A stretch of DNA of 64,000 bases from Gerris lacustris (taxonomy: Eukaryota; Arthropoda; Insecta; Hemiptera; Gerridae), in the NCBI GenBank assembly GCA_951217055.1, contig OX578281.1, forward strand, positions 13,734,447 to 13,798,446, written 5' to 3'. The translations under genes were made by a program, and so were the position numbers. The notes under the pieces were generated by a model. That model ran no database searches. It worked only from the letters and a program-made list of their open reading frames with translations, and was not told the DNA's origin. Of the stretch, positions 1-10,371 are shown piece after piece; positions within the stretch are counted from its first letter, which is position 1, and every line of letters starts with the position of its first letter.

Positions 1-299
1 GTTATTTACTATTACCGTGTTAGCTTTGATATTGACAATAATTTTATTAAAAAAACATTTTTAAAAACAAGCTTTTATTCGTATTCTTCTGGCAAACCCT
101 TTCATTTGGTACCCATATCATGGGTGTGCTTAAAAAATAACTAGTCCGCCATCTTGGGCTTTCCACCATATTGGAATGACGTCACTTAGCTAACCATGCA
201 TTGTCATCAAAACTAAACATATATTCAAAATTTCAATTCAATCGGTTGAGGATAAGTGTTTTAAAATTAAGTTGCAAGATTTGGCCCGAACATACATAC

Positions 300-625
300 C
301 AGTGGTGTATCCAGCGGCGAGGTATGGAGGGGGCACATTCTAAGTATATCTTACTGTAAGTCATGGGCGTCGTCTGTAGTTAATTATTGGGGGGGGGGAT
401 TTATGGGGGGGGGGATCCGGGGGTCCTCCCCCGGAAAATTGTGAAAATATGACCTCTCAAAACAGAGCTTTTATGTATTTCTGAGGTGTAATTGAATAAG
501 ATTTGAATGTAAAAAATATGTATTAAAAAAAAAAAAAATACGTCAGTATCTTTTTTTTTTACTCTATTGGTTCTGGGGGGGGGGGGGGGCATGTGCCCCC
601 TGTGCCCCCCCTGGATACGCCAATG
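300..625. mobile_element. Non-autonomous hAT-type MITE, copy 1
   Basis: The ends are CAGTGGTGTATCCAG and, inverted, CTGGATACGCCAATG, flanked by the 8-bp direct repeat ATACATAC at 292-299 and 626-633. An 8-bp target duplication with CAGTG-type ends fits the hAT superfamily. The inside holds long G and C runs and no transposase. A second copy lies at 14516-15033 in the opposite internal orientation. Confidence 0.75.
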
Positions 626-1376
626 ATACATACATACATACGTACAAACATTGCAAGTTAAATAAAAGCCTGTAAAAACTAACGCAGCTTTAGTCTAATG
701 ATTTACTAACCGCGTTACTGAATAACAAAAATGTTTAAAAAACAGCTGCTTTTACAAGCAAACTAACAACGACTGTGACAAAGTAATTAGAGCTCTTTGG
801 ACGTTACACGCAACGGATTATAATGGATGAAGTCTATAGAAATGATTATCTTTGCTAATAATTATTACGTTATAGAACAAGATAAGGTTGACTTATACAA
901 ACAATCCAGAACAATGTCATTAGTCATATCGGTAAACACTGGTGACGGACGGTTCAATGCAATTGGTATAAAATAATCAATCTTTATGTCAGCATGGCCT
1001 TCAGCTTCCCTTTAATAGATTGCTATAAACACAACTTCCTGTTAAACAAAATTTATTCACAATTTACTCACGAAAAACGGGGTTGTATATTTTATATGAG
1101 CTCAATGTGAATTTATTTTACAAACTTTTATTTAACTTGCAATGTTTGTATGTGTATGTTCGGGTCAAATCTTGCAAATGAATTATAAAGCAGTTACCCT
1201 ACTTTGCATACATTTGAAATTTTGCATACACTTTTAGTTTGGATGAATGCATGGTTAGCTAAGTGACGTCATTCAAAATCCAATATGGGGGACAGTCCAA
1301 GATGGCGGACTAGTTATTTTTAAGCACGCCCATGATATGGGTATTAAATGAAAGGACTTGCAGAGAAGAATAGGAA

Positions 1377-2036
1377 TAAACAGGTCAAGCGTGTGCTAGT
1401 CAGCACACAGCGAGGGTCCGTAGGCCACACTATATAGTGTTTAACTGTAAAGTGTGTAAACAGTGTTTTTTTAAAATGCTAAAAAGCTTACTTTGAACCA
1501 TTCTAAGGGTCTGATATTCTCAAAACACACTCTGATAAAGTATTTTTTTGCCGCTGAACCGGACTACAACCATATAAATACATCGAAAAGACCATAATTA
1601 TAAAAAAACGTATTTTGTCAGTAAAAAATAAAATAATATTTTTTTCGAAATTTCCAAAAAGTGGTTTCTTTACTTTTGGTCGAAGAATGTTCAGGATTTT
1701 TTTCAGATTTTTTGCACTTCACATAAGCGAGATAGAGGGGGGGGGGGGACACGTTTCAAACCCACTTCAAACTTGCCTACGCTCGCCCTATCAAAGTTAT
1801 AAAATAAGAATTATATAATTTAAAAACCCTTAAGTTTTTTTACCCTAATTTTTTTGAAAAATATTTTTTTTAAGTCGCTATATTTTTAAAGTATGTGGGC
1901 AGGTACAAGACACATACATGCCAAATTTCAAAGTGATCGGACGAAAGGTGTAGCCGTGAGAGCACGCGAGAGGACGGACGGACAGACACACGCAGGAAAA
2001 TATAAGGGTCCTTGGTTTTGCCTACGGACCCTAAAA
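1377..2036 (+). repeat. Family A interspersed repeat, copy 1
   Basis: It runs from AAACAGGTCAAG through GGGTCCGTAGGC to GCCTACGGACCC near 2033, so the core has inverted ends. Related copies lie at 14170-15078 and 39258-39990. It contains a CGGACGGACAGACA stretch and a G run near 1737. It interrupts the right arm of family X. No protein is evident; the short ORFs at 1615-1818 and 1893-2108 are not conserved. Confidence 0.65.
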
Positions 2037-2789
2037 ATGAAATGCCTTCACTCAAAATCAAATATGGAAGATAAAAGCTTGTTTTTAAAAATGATTTTTT
2101 ACTATTAATTTATTTCTTTAATTTTCATTACTTATTCTTTTAAGCTATTCAGCAATATATTCATATTAAGCTGAACACCCTTTTGCTTCCGAGCTTACCG
2201 AATGTAACAGAAGCTATGTGATCGTTCCGAAGAACGAAAACATTTATATGTATCTTATTTTAAAAATTTCATGACAGAAATCCGTTTCAAACCTAATGGA
2301 AAATTTTTGTTCTGTGTCAGTCTTTCGGTCTGTCAGTCTAATTTTAGGAAATTTGGATAAAAAGAACCAAAAAAGAAAATCAATAAAATAAACAATAACA
2401 ATAAAAATCAATAAAATATTTTATTAATGTCATGTACATTAAGTTTCAACTTTTGGTACCGAAGAGAAATGTGATCGTTCCAAAGAACGAAACATTTCTA
2501 TTTAAATTTTTGATTAAAAAATTCCAAGACAGAAATCCGTTTTAGACATCAGGGGACATTTTTGGTTCCGTATCTTTCTGTCAGTCTGTTTTTATGAAAT
2601 TAGGATGATTTATCGCAAGCAGCCCACAGATAGCCCCAGAGTAACTTCAACCGCATACATTTTTCAAATTTTGCTAAAAGTTGATTCTTTAATTAATGTA
2701 AAATGGGGAGAAAGGGGGAAGGGGAATTAAACATTAAAATTAAATAAATTTGACAATAATAGATACAATTCCCCGGTATCGACAGAAAA

Positions 2790-3190
2790 ATCATTCTCCC
2801 ATATAGTTCAGTTGGTAAGACCACCTGTAACGGATTAATAGGAGGACCCGTAGTTCAAGTCCCGGTTCAGGGGTATATTTTTCTCTGTATTTCTCCCGTA
2901 GTTATTGATTTATTTATTTTTTTTTCTTTTGGGTTTTAGTCCCGATCAACTGCCAGGGTTATTACAGGACGGGGGTTATCCGGCCACTTTACTCATCTAA
3001 TCGATGAGATCATCAGTGTGAAACATGTCTTACCCCACTGGGATTCGAACTCACAGCCGGGGTTTAGACCTTGGTTTCAGAGTCGAGTGTTCAGTTCAGT
3101 TTCAGTGTTCGTAGTTATTGATAATTATAGTTTGATTTAAAGTAAAATTTAATCTTTCCGTAGTATAAATACTACCAAAAACTTAAAAAT
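2790..3190 (+). repeat. tRNA-derived SINE-1, interrupted by SINE-2
   Basis: The head has an A-box-like TAGTTCAGTTGGTAAGA and a B-box-like AGTTCAAGTCCC, typical of tRNA-derived Pol III retroposons. The body continues with CCCGTAGTTATTGAT and ends with ACTACCAAAAACTTAAAAA. The same body is found at 38684-38875 and 39028-39257 (minus) and as a fragment at 53277-53367. It is too diverged to be a functional tRNA. Confidence 0.6.
2910..3110 (-). repeat. tRNA-derived SINE-2 nested in SINE-1
   Basis: It is flanked by the 12-bp direct repeat GTAGTTATTGAT (2898-2909 and 3111-3122), a retroposon-type target duplication. Read on the minus strand it has a B-box GTTCGAATCCC near 3050 and ends in an A-rich tail after CTAAAACCC, so it is inserted antisense to SINE-1. 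Confidence 0.65.
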
Positions 3191-3262
3191 GTGAATGAAT
3201 AATATGTTCTAAAAGCATAAAATCATTAAAGTATACGAAGTAGAACGCGAGGAAGCTACGTG

Positions 3263-3370
3263 TGGAGGGAAAATTAAACTAAATTTGACAATAATAGGTA
3301 GTAAAAACATATTATAGTATTCGTAATAGAAGGCGAGGAGGCTACGTGCCACCCTATTTGGCAGACTATA
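3263..3370 (+). repeat. Family B 3' end fragment
   Basis: A repeated copy of the family B end: AATTTGACAATAATAGG, then GGCGAGGAGGCTACGTGCCACC and TTTGGCAGACTAT. It directly follows copy 1, giving a partial tandem duplication of the 3' end. Confidence 0.5.
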
Positions 3371-4185
3371 TGATAATATACTTTGTTGAAGCACAATAAG
3401 GTTGTATAAACAAAATTAAGGAAATCAACTTAATTATTAACTCTATACAATTATGCTAATGTAGGAATCCGTGTGTTTCTATTTGAGAAAGGGTCTTACT
3501 TTATCGTGTTTAAATACCGCCTTTCTTTAGATTCAACTGACTTCAGTGAAGTGGAATTCAATTGTTCTTTAATCACGTAAAAAAAAACCAACAGCAAAAG
3601 TAAATAAATAACTCAGTAATAGTTGGCTAACGTTTTACCTTAAATAAAAAGTAATTAATGTGGGACAGATAATTCGTAATAACTAGAAAATACAATGAAA
3701 TTATTCAGCACCAGTAGAAGTCATAAATAAATAATATTAGTAGAAAGAGTCAACATTTTCTTTTTCTAAATATTTTATAAGTCATTAAATATTTTGAAGG
3801 TTTCGTGATTGAAGAGAGGCGGAAAAGTTTGTCGTTGCGTTCATAATCAAATATTTAAGACAAATATAGCTATTAATAGTTTGCCACGCTTCTCAGTATG
3901 AATTGTGTATATCGGTATTTTCTCAAGATCAAACGAAATTAAAATGATTTCTGAAAAAAAAAGAGAATTTTCAGAGTGGGCAGAAAATATTTAGAAATAA
4001 CAAGGAGTTTGGAACGCGATGTTTTTTTGGAGGGAAGCCAGCCAAATCTCTGTGAATTGGAATATGAAATGTTGGAATTACAAATTACATCTAAGATTTT
4101 ATTAATAATGTGGGTACGTGAGATTTACTCGAATATAATAAGAAAAGGGTGTTTTTTTTTTATTATGAAGGTAATAAATATCTAC
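3371..4185. other. AT-rich sequence, no assigned feature
   Basis: No repeat family or convincing gene was recognised. An 82-codon frame at 3976-4224 follows TTTTCAG at 3967-3973 and passes a GTACGTGAG near 4114, so part of it could mimic an exon. Its translation matched nothing I recognise. Confidence 0.4.
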
Positions 4186-4377
4186 TTACTAGCTAGATGC
4201 CCGTGCTTCGCTACGGAGTGTTAATTTAATTTGATAAGTTTATAAACTACCATTAAGAAACATTTAAATTATTTTATCTACGATTGATACGAAATATAAA
4301 CATTACATCTTTGTTTAGATGCGTAGAAAGTGATTATTTACGTACTTGTATTCATTGCGCACGCGCGTCTCATAGTT

Positions 4378-4433
4378 CTGAAGAATTCCTCTTCTTTACC
4401 GCACTAGTGCGGTAAAGAAGAGGAATTCTTCAG
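4378..4433. repeat. Perfect 56-bp palindrome in family C
   Basis: Two 28-bp arms meet at CACT|AGTG with no loop. Key parts are CTGAAGAATTCCTC and its complement. The copies at 43976-44031 and 63750-63805 keep the same length and most of the pairing. It lies about 100 bp before the ATG of the family C ORF. Confidence 0.9.
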
Positions 4434-4531
4434 CTTTACGCACGATTAGTGAGTTTGTTTACATTTAACAAAACTAATTTGGTGTTCTTTTATTAAAGTA
4501 ACTGTTTATATCGAGTTTTTAGTGAAAAACA

Positions 4532-4690
4532 ATGAGTGAATCAAGTGACTTCGACGAAAATGTGGAGAATAATAATTCTCCAGAAATAATTAATTCGGCA
4601 AAAAATACAACTAATGAATTAATGCCATCTTTATCAAGAGAGAGATACGAACTTACATACAGCAAGTTTATTTGTTTCTGTATTTATTAT
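4532..4690 (+). pseudogene. Family C small ORF, N-terminal fragment of a possible Crypton-type recombinase
   Basis: The ATG at 4532 opens an acidic N-terminus (MSESSDFDENVENN) followed at about residues 32-47 by MPSLSRERYELTYSKF. From memory, the SRERYELTY segment resembles the start of the core-binding domain of insect Crypton-like tyrosine recombinases; no catalytic residue remains. The frame stays open to 4897, but from about 4690 it reads into the non-coding 3' part of the repeat. Copy 3 (ATG at 63904) keeps the start but meets a stop after about 25 codons. Copy 2 has a 4-bp deletion that shifts the frame. The element is therefore probably non-autonomous and the ORF a relic. Another superfamily is possible. 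Confidence 0.4.
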
Positions 4691-4853
4691 TTAAATCTAA
4701 CAATCGTAGATAAAGTACAGTACGCAACTCGTGCGAAAACGGCATTTTGCATTGCTCGTGTGGTTTTACCACCCTCGCTATCGCTCGGGTGCAAACTCCA
4801 CACTCGCATGCAAAATGCTACTTTCCGCACTCGACGCGTAATGTACTATTACT

Positions 4854-5195
4854 ATAAGAGAATATCTAGATTCTATCCCTCCCACTTATTTCTATAACCC
4901 CCTCCTCTTTGATAAGATAATTTGCAAATATCCCAAATTTACCCCCCTCCTAAATAAAAATACGACAAACCTGTACATAACAACAATTACTGTAATTTTA
5001 AAGAGCTTTTCAACGATATAAGTGGTAGCAGAACGTGGTTCTTATATCACATAATGTTTCACATTTAGTATGTTATTAACATAAACAACAATATATTTTT
5101 GTCGTACAAGATTCAAGTTAATTTTATAAAAAAATCTATCGAACAAAATTTAGTGATTGGCACGTGTCAACCCCACATCCCATTTGACAGGATTT
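4854..5195. other. Unassigned AT-rich sequence
   Basis: It contains C-rich patches (CCCCCTCCT) and no recognised element. It separates family C copy 1 from the degenerate copia fragment. Confidence 0.4.
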
Positions 5196-5770
5196 TTTTT
5201 ATTTTACCTCCCCATTTGGACAAGCATTTTTTCGTAAACCTAAAATTTTTGAAAATTTTTCAAGTTTAGTTTTCCCAACGGGTTTTGTTAACATATCAGC
5301 GGGCATTTCACCAGTGCTGATGTATTGCAGTTCGATCACTTTTTATTTTAGTAAATTCCTTACATGAAGGTATTTGATATTAATGTGTTTGCTGCGTTTA
5401 TGGTAAATAGGATTTTTTGCCAGGGCTTGAGCGCTCTGGTTGTCACAATGTAATATGCTAGGATTTTTTACTAAGTGTTGGAATCCCAATTTATCGAGAA
5501 GAAATTTTAGACATAGAAGCTCTCGTGCAGTCTCACTCAGAGCTATATACTCAGCTTCCATACTGGAGAGTGAAACCAATTTTTTTCCTTAGATTCCCAA
5601 GTTATAGCCCCTCCCCCCCTGCCAGTGTGAAAGCGTAAGCTGTTCGGGTTTTTCTGTGGTCAAAATCTCCTGCCCAGTCTGCATCTGAATAAAAGACTAA
5701 TTTTTTACTTGTTTTCCAAAATAAGAGTTCATAATTAATGGTTCCTTTTATATTTGAGGAGTCTTTTAGG
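5196..5770 (-). pseudogene. Degenerate copia-type pol fragment (RNase H end)
   Basis: Read on the minus strand this is the C-terminal RNase H region of a Ty1/copia polyprotein. From upstream to downstream it shows KGTINY, then FYSDADWAGDF (first RNase H acid), then VSLSSMEAEYIALSE (second acid), HCDNQSAQALA (third acid), HINIKYLHVR, and after an in-frame stop the terminal GEMPADMLTKPVGKTKLEKF. At least two frameshifts lie near 5585-5625 and one TAA near 5343. No LTR was recognised on either side. The sequence differs clearly from the intact copia element at 56017-60510, so it is an older and different lineage. It is a dead relic with no likely function. Confidence 0.85.
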
Positions 5771-6041
5771 AGCATCCCAATGTTGTTTACGAAGATCCTT
5801 ATTCGTGGTTCTTATCCACGGACCTCTGTTAGCACAATATGCATCATAAAGGGTATTCATTACTTTGGCCCCGTAATCATTACTTGTACCCCGTACCCCT
5901 GTGTACCAAAATTTAAATTTCGAAAATTCATGTAGACTGTGATTTTCCCCTTGCTTCGAAGGTCAAGTGTGCATATTTACATCGTGATCGGATATAACTG
6001 TAGATTTGTATAAAGAACAAACACACATACGTTGACTTTTA

Positions 6042-6272
6042 GGTACTTCTTTAGATTGTTACTCCCCTATATTGTTTTAGAATTAAAATGACTGCCTAAT
6101 AACTATTAAGACAAAGTGATGTTTAATCCAATGTACTTTGGGACAAAGGAATATCAATCTTCTGTTTTTATAGGGCAGTAACAGTCTAAAGAAGAACATT
6201 CCGTACACCTTCTTTAGACTGTTAATCTCCTATATTTTTTTTTATAAGGGGAGTAACAATCTAAAGAAGTGC
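6042..6272. repeat. Small foldback repeat
   Basis: The outer arms GGTACTTCTTTAGATTGTTACTCCCC and its complement lie at about 6042-6070 and 6245-6272. A second inverted pair (AGTCTAAAGAAG / CTTCTTTAGACT) lies inside near 6182-6222. No coding region. It abuts a (TA)n tract. Confidence 0.6.
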
Positions 6273-6273
6273 C

Positions 6274-6491
<218 letters not shown>

Positions 6492-7299
6492 GGTGTTCCA
6501 GCTCAACAGGGACACAGAGCAGGCTGTGATTCTATATCAAATTTGCTACCAAAAATGTTATATTATCACATGTCCTATCGACCTTTGTTTTCGAGATATA
6601 TCGATATATATATAGTTTCGATATATTTGTTAATTTTGCAATAAAATGCTCTGTAACTCAAAAACTAATATAGCTAAAAAGATGCGGTCTTCACCGTTGG
6701 AAAGTGCATTAAATTCCCTTTAAAAACCCCTAAACATTTACTCGTGTAGCTCCATTTGAAGTGAGAATACAACCATTAAAAACTAATAAAATATTTAATT
6801 AAAAATGACAACAAAAATATGACCCTCCATAACTTTGTTGTTTGCATAGTCAACATATATTTCTGAATAGCTTAAAAACTACGCCAACTCATAAGCTTTT
6901 TAACGACGTAACATATGCTGTACTCTACTGAAAAGTATGGAACAGAAAAGCAAAAATATTGCGAATAATTCGCTAAAAAGTTGAATATTTTTGTTGAATA
7001 AAAAATTAATACATTGATGTAATTTTAAATATCGTTTTTCCTTAACAAAATAATTAATTGTGCTGATTGTAACTGTTGTGAGCAATTTTTTTTAAGATAT
7101 AGAGTAGTAAGAAAATGAGGCTATAAATCTTATTTACAAGAAACAAGAAATAGTGGTTTTTAGTGGTCATTAAGATGAGCTATATTATTTTTTTATTATA
7201 TTATACATTCTTTCGCTTGTTCCTCTCTTCCATTCGCAATATTTTTACTTTTCGTTCTATACTTTTCAGTAAAGTACAGCATATGTTACGTCGGCGTAC

Positions 7300-7490
7300 T
7301 TCTGCATTTCAAATTTGACTGTGCCTCACAAATAAAAATCCTTGGGGTTAAGTCAGGTGCGCGTGGTTGCCAAATAATAGGTCCACTTCGGCCTATCCAA
7401 AGTCGAAGGAAATTACTATGAAGCCAGTTCCTTATGTCTTTAGCATAATGAGAGGGACAACCATCTAACTGCAACCACATGTCCTGCCTT
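7300..7490 (-). pseudogene. Transposase relic (IS630/Tc1/mariner type)
   Basis: A minus-strand frame reads MWLQLDGCPSHYAKDIRNWL, then WIGRSGPIIW and PRAPDLTP. This matches the region of DDE_3-type transposases with the second catalytic Asp (LDGCPSHY, usually QDGAPPHY) and the approach to the third (WPPRSPDLTPLDFFLWG). Just after PDLTP the frame shifts and the DFFLWG part is lost. Stops lie upstream at about 7490-7500. Only about 60 of an expected 300-400 residues survive, so it is not active. It sits in the unpaired centre of the family D foldback, as expected for an internally deleted autonomous element. Confidence 0.75.
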
Positions 7491-7823
7491 CATATTTCAA
7501 ATCTTAATAAAAATAAAGTACATATCAGACATAATATGACATAAATATACCACTGAATCAGCATAGGACGTAAATCATAAGAAGGGGGGAGAGAAAAAAG
7601 CAAAAGAATGTATGATATAATAAAAAATATTTTAGTGATCAACTCATCTTAAAGACCACAAAAAATTACCACTAAAAACCACTATTTTTCTTAAGTAAAA
7701 ACTATATTTAAAATTATATCAATGAATTAATTTTTTATTCAACAAAAAATATTCAACTTTTTAGCCAAATTTTCTCAATATGTTTGCTTTTCTGTTCCAT
7801 ACTTTTCAGTAGAGTACAGCATA

Positions 7824-7826
<3 letters not shown>

Positions 7827-7904
<78 letters not shown>

Positions 7905-8053
7905 GTAAAAAGTGGCTGCGACCAACTCCAACCCCACAAGGGAACCACGGCTACGTGCCGATTTGCTAGGGAATCAGTGTAAAACATTATAATTATTTGT
8001 TATTTGTTATAAAAAAAGCAATAAATGGTTATTATTATTATATTATAATATAT
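7827..8053 (+). mobile_element. 5'-truncated retroposon tail with long poly(A)
   Basis: It is flanked by the 11-bp repeat ACAGCATATGT (7816-7826 and 8054-8064), so it is a retroposition event into family D. It starts with about 75 A residues and ends with AATAAATGG and (TTA)n, as in some LINE 3' tails. The middle (GTGCCGATTTGCTAGGG) has no clear frame. The homopolymer is at the unexpected, 5' end. Confidence 0.55.
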
Positions 8054-8488
8054 ACAGCATATGTTACGTCGTTAGAAAGCTTATGAGTTGGCGTAGTTTT
8101 TAAGCTATTCAGAAATATATGTTGACTATGCAAACAACAAAGCTATGGAGGGTCATATTTTTGTTGTCATTTTTAATTAAATATTTTATAAGTTTTTAAT
8201 GGTTTTATTCTCACTTCAAATGGAGCTACACGAGTAAATGTTTAGGGGTTTTTAAAGGGAATTTAATGCACTTTCCAACGGTGAAGACCGCATCTTTTTA
8301 GCTATATTAGTTTTTGAGTTACAGAGCATTTTATTGCAAAATTAACAAATATATCGAAACTATATATATATATCGATATATCACGAAAACGAAGGTCGAT
8401 AGGACATGTGATAATATAACATTTTTGGTAGCAAATTTGATATAGAATCACAGCCTGCTCTGTGTCCCTGTTGAGCTGGAACACCCTG

Positions 8489-8841
8489 TATATAGATAAT
8501 AGATAATTTCAATATTATTTCAAAAGCTGAAAATAATAATAAATGAAAGTTATTTCATTGCTCTAAACAACATGTTTTCCAATTTTAGAACAATACAACC
8601 CTGAATTAAGGGCCGGAGTCTTAGAGCGGCAAGTTTTAACTCCCTCCGGCTTAAAAACACATAATTCATTCATTTCAAGCTCTTTGGCCCTCAGATACAT
8701 CCCTTATAATCTGTGGATTACACCCCAAAACATTTTAGACCCCATCGTCAATAAATATTGACAATTTCAATATTTAAAATAGTAATATTACGAATTAAGG
8801 TAGTTAATTATTTTAAGAAATTATAACCGCTATCGCACATT
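8489..8841. other. Unassigned sequence
   Basis: AT-rich, with no repeat family or ORF that I can support. Confidence 0.4.
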
Positions 8842-9432
8842 ATTGCTTCCGAGATTACCGAAGGTAACGGAAGCTATGGAGTCCTTCTGAAGAACGAAAA
8901 TTTTTAGGTCTCCGATTTCAAAAATTCCAAGACAGAACTCCGTTACAGACATCAGGGAACATTTTTGGTTCTGTGTTACTGACACGGAACCATTTGAGCT
9001 GTTGCGAACCAACAGCTTAAATAGCTTAAAAACTACGTCCAATTTTAAAGACATTTAGATGGTAGGTCATAATTAGCCCATTGTTGGTCCCATATAAGTT
9101 TCAGCGCACTAACATACATTTATTTACACCTATAGCTTCAAAAGAACTTATCTGATTTGTATGAAACATTTATAGTTTAAAAGTTATTTAACTTTTATAA
9201 ATAACCCACAGATAGCCCCAGATTAATTTGAACCGTCTGCGCTCTTGACATTTTGCTAAATTGATACTTTAATTCGTGTAAAAATTCAAAATAATTTTGA
9301 CAGATTAAAAGAACGAGGGAAACAATTATATAAATTAGACAATAATGGCTTGTAAATGCATATAATCAATAAAGCACGTGATAGGATGCGAGGAAGCTAT
9401 GTGCCACACCAATCTGAAGTCTATTTTAACAT
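8842..9432 (+). repeat. Family B, copy 2 (near full length)
   Basis: It runs from the GCTTCCGAG...CGGAAGC head through GAAGAACGAAA, GACAGAACTCCGTT, AACTACGTCC, CCCATTGTTGGTCCC and CCACAGATAGCCCCAG to GAGGAAGCTATGTGCCAC. About 590 bp, and one of the better models of the family. No ORF is shared between copies. Confidence 0.75.
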
Positions 9433-9737
9433 CAAACTACTCGTATATACCTAGGCTTTTATAGAAGATTGAAACCATTTGAAAAATAAATTTTAATTTA
9501 ATAATGTCATTAAAAAATATTGTTTTGATTCAATGTTTTGAGGCTAATGAATATGTACATCACTATTATGTGTACTTACACAGGGGTTACGTGGGTAATG
9601 AGAAAGCTTAGAAGAAATGAAAACAATTTCTTGACCCCTCCCAAAAAGAGCTTATCCAAGGAGTGATATCTACATTGCGGCCAAGTCTGTTTTATGCCTC
9701 ATTCAGAAACTGGGCAAGTGTTAAGCAATAAAAATAA
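9433..9737. other. Unassigned sequence
   Basis: No recognised element between family B copy 2 and the 53-bp minisatellite. Confidence 0.35.
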
Positions 9738-10371
9738 AAGAGCAGTGTTGCTCATGATTGTAGGAATGAAGTGAGGTTATGGACTAAAGAAAGAGCAGTG
9801 TTGCTCATGATTGTATGAAGGAAGTGAGGTTATGGACTAAAGAAAGAGCAGTGTTGCTCACGATAGTAGTAATGAAGTGAGGTTATGGACTAAAGAAAGA
9901 GCAGTGTTGCTCATGATAGTAGTAATGAAGTGAGGTTATGGTCTAAAGAAAGAGCAGTGTAACTCATGATTGTAGGAAGGAAGTGAGGTTATGGACTAAA
10001 GAAAGAGCAGTGTTGCTCATGATTGTAGGAATGAAGTGAGGTTATGGACTAAAGAAAGAGCAGTGTTGCTCATGATAGTAGTAATGAAGTGAGGTTATGG
10101 ACTAAAGAAAGAGCAGTGTTGCTCATGATTGTAGGAATGAAGTGAGGTTATGGACTAAAGAAAGAGCAGTGTTGCTCATGATTGTAGGAATGAAGTGAGG
10201 TTATGGACTAAAGAAAGAGCAGTGTTGCTCATGATAGTAGGAATGAAGTGAGGTTATGGACTAAAGAAAGAGCAGTGTTGCTCATGATTGTAGGAATGAA
10301 GTGAGGTTATGGACTAAAGAAAGAGCAGTGTTGCTCATGATAGTAGGAATGAAGTGAGGTTATGGACTAAA
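9738..10371. repeat. 53-bp minisatellite, about 12 copies
   Basis: The unit contains GAGCAGTGTTGCTCATGATT and GAAGTGAGGTTATGGACTAA. Variants differ at ATTGTAGGA versus ATAGTAGTA. GAGCAGTGTTGCTC within each unit is itself a hairpin. No ORF. Confidence 0.95.

Larger units (their letters stand above)
60..2100. repeat. Family X inverted-repeat element, with nested insertions
   Basis: About 60-300 plus 626-680 forms a left arm. Its reverse complement recurs at about 1119-1376 and resumes near 2065-2100. Both arms carry the stretch around GACGTCACTTAGCTAACCAT and the end CAAGCTTTTATTC. A hAT-type MITE interrupts the left arm and a family A repeat interrupts the right arm. Part of the arm recurs near 62930-63025, so this is an interspersed repeat. 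No coding capacity was seen and the superfamily is unknown. Confidence 0.6.
2184..3262 (+). repeat. Family B interspersed repeat, copy 1, interrupted by a SINE
   Basis: It starts at the near-palindrome GCTTCCGAGCTTACCG...CGGAAGC that heads all family B copies, followed by a GTTC..GAAC hairpin and GACAGAAATCCGTTT. The head is partly duplicated near 2470. The body is split by a SINE at 2790-3190 and ends with GCGAGGAAGCTACGTG. A second partial 3' end follows at 3263-3370. Confidence 0.6.
4186..4853 (+). mobile_element. Family C element, copy 1
   Basis: It begins in a segment around CCCGTGCTTCGCTACGG shared with copy 3 (63563 on). The part from about 4270 (TATCTACGATTG) to GTAATGTACTA near 4850 is also shared with copy 2 (43567-44135, minus). 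It contains a 56-bp palindrome, a small ORF, and a 3' foldback of about 140 bp around CCCTCGCTATCGCTCGGG. No terminal inverted repeat was found. Copy 2 sits in family B DNA without a clear target duplication, which resembles tyrosine-recombinase elements such as Cryptons. That assignment is an inference. Confidence 0.5.

Noticed and set aside
3976..4224. 82-codon frame after a TTTTCAG, passing a GTACGT
   Set aside because: It could look like an exon, but the translation has no recognisable family and the upstream pyrimidine tract is poor.
9738..10371. CRISPR array
   Set aside because: Units are contiguous with no unique spacers, and the context is eukaryotic; it is a minisatellite.
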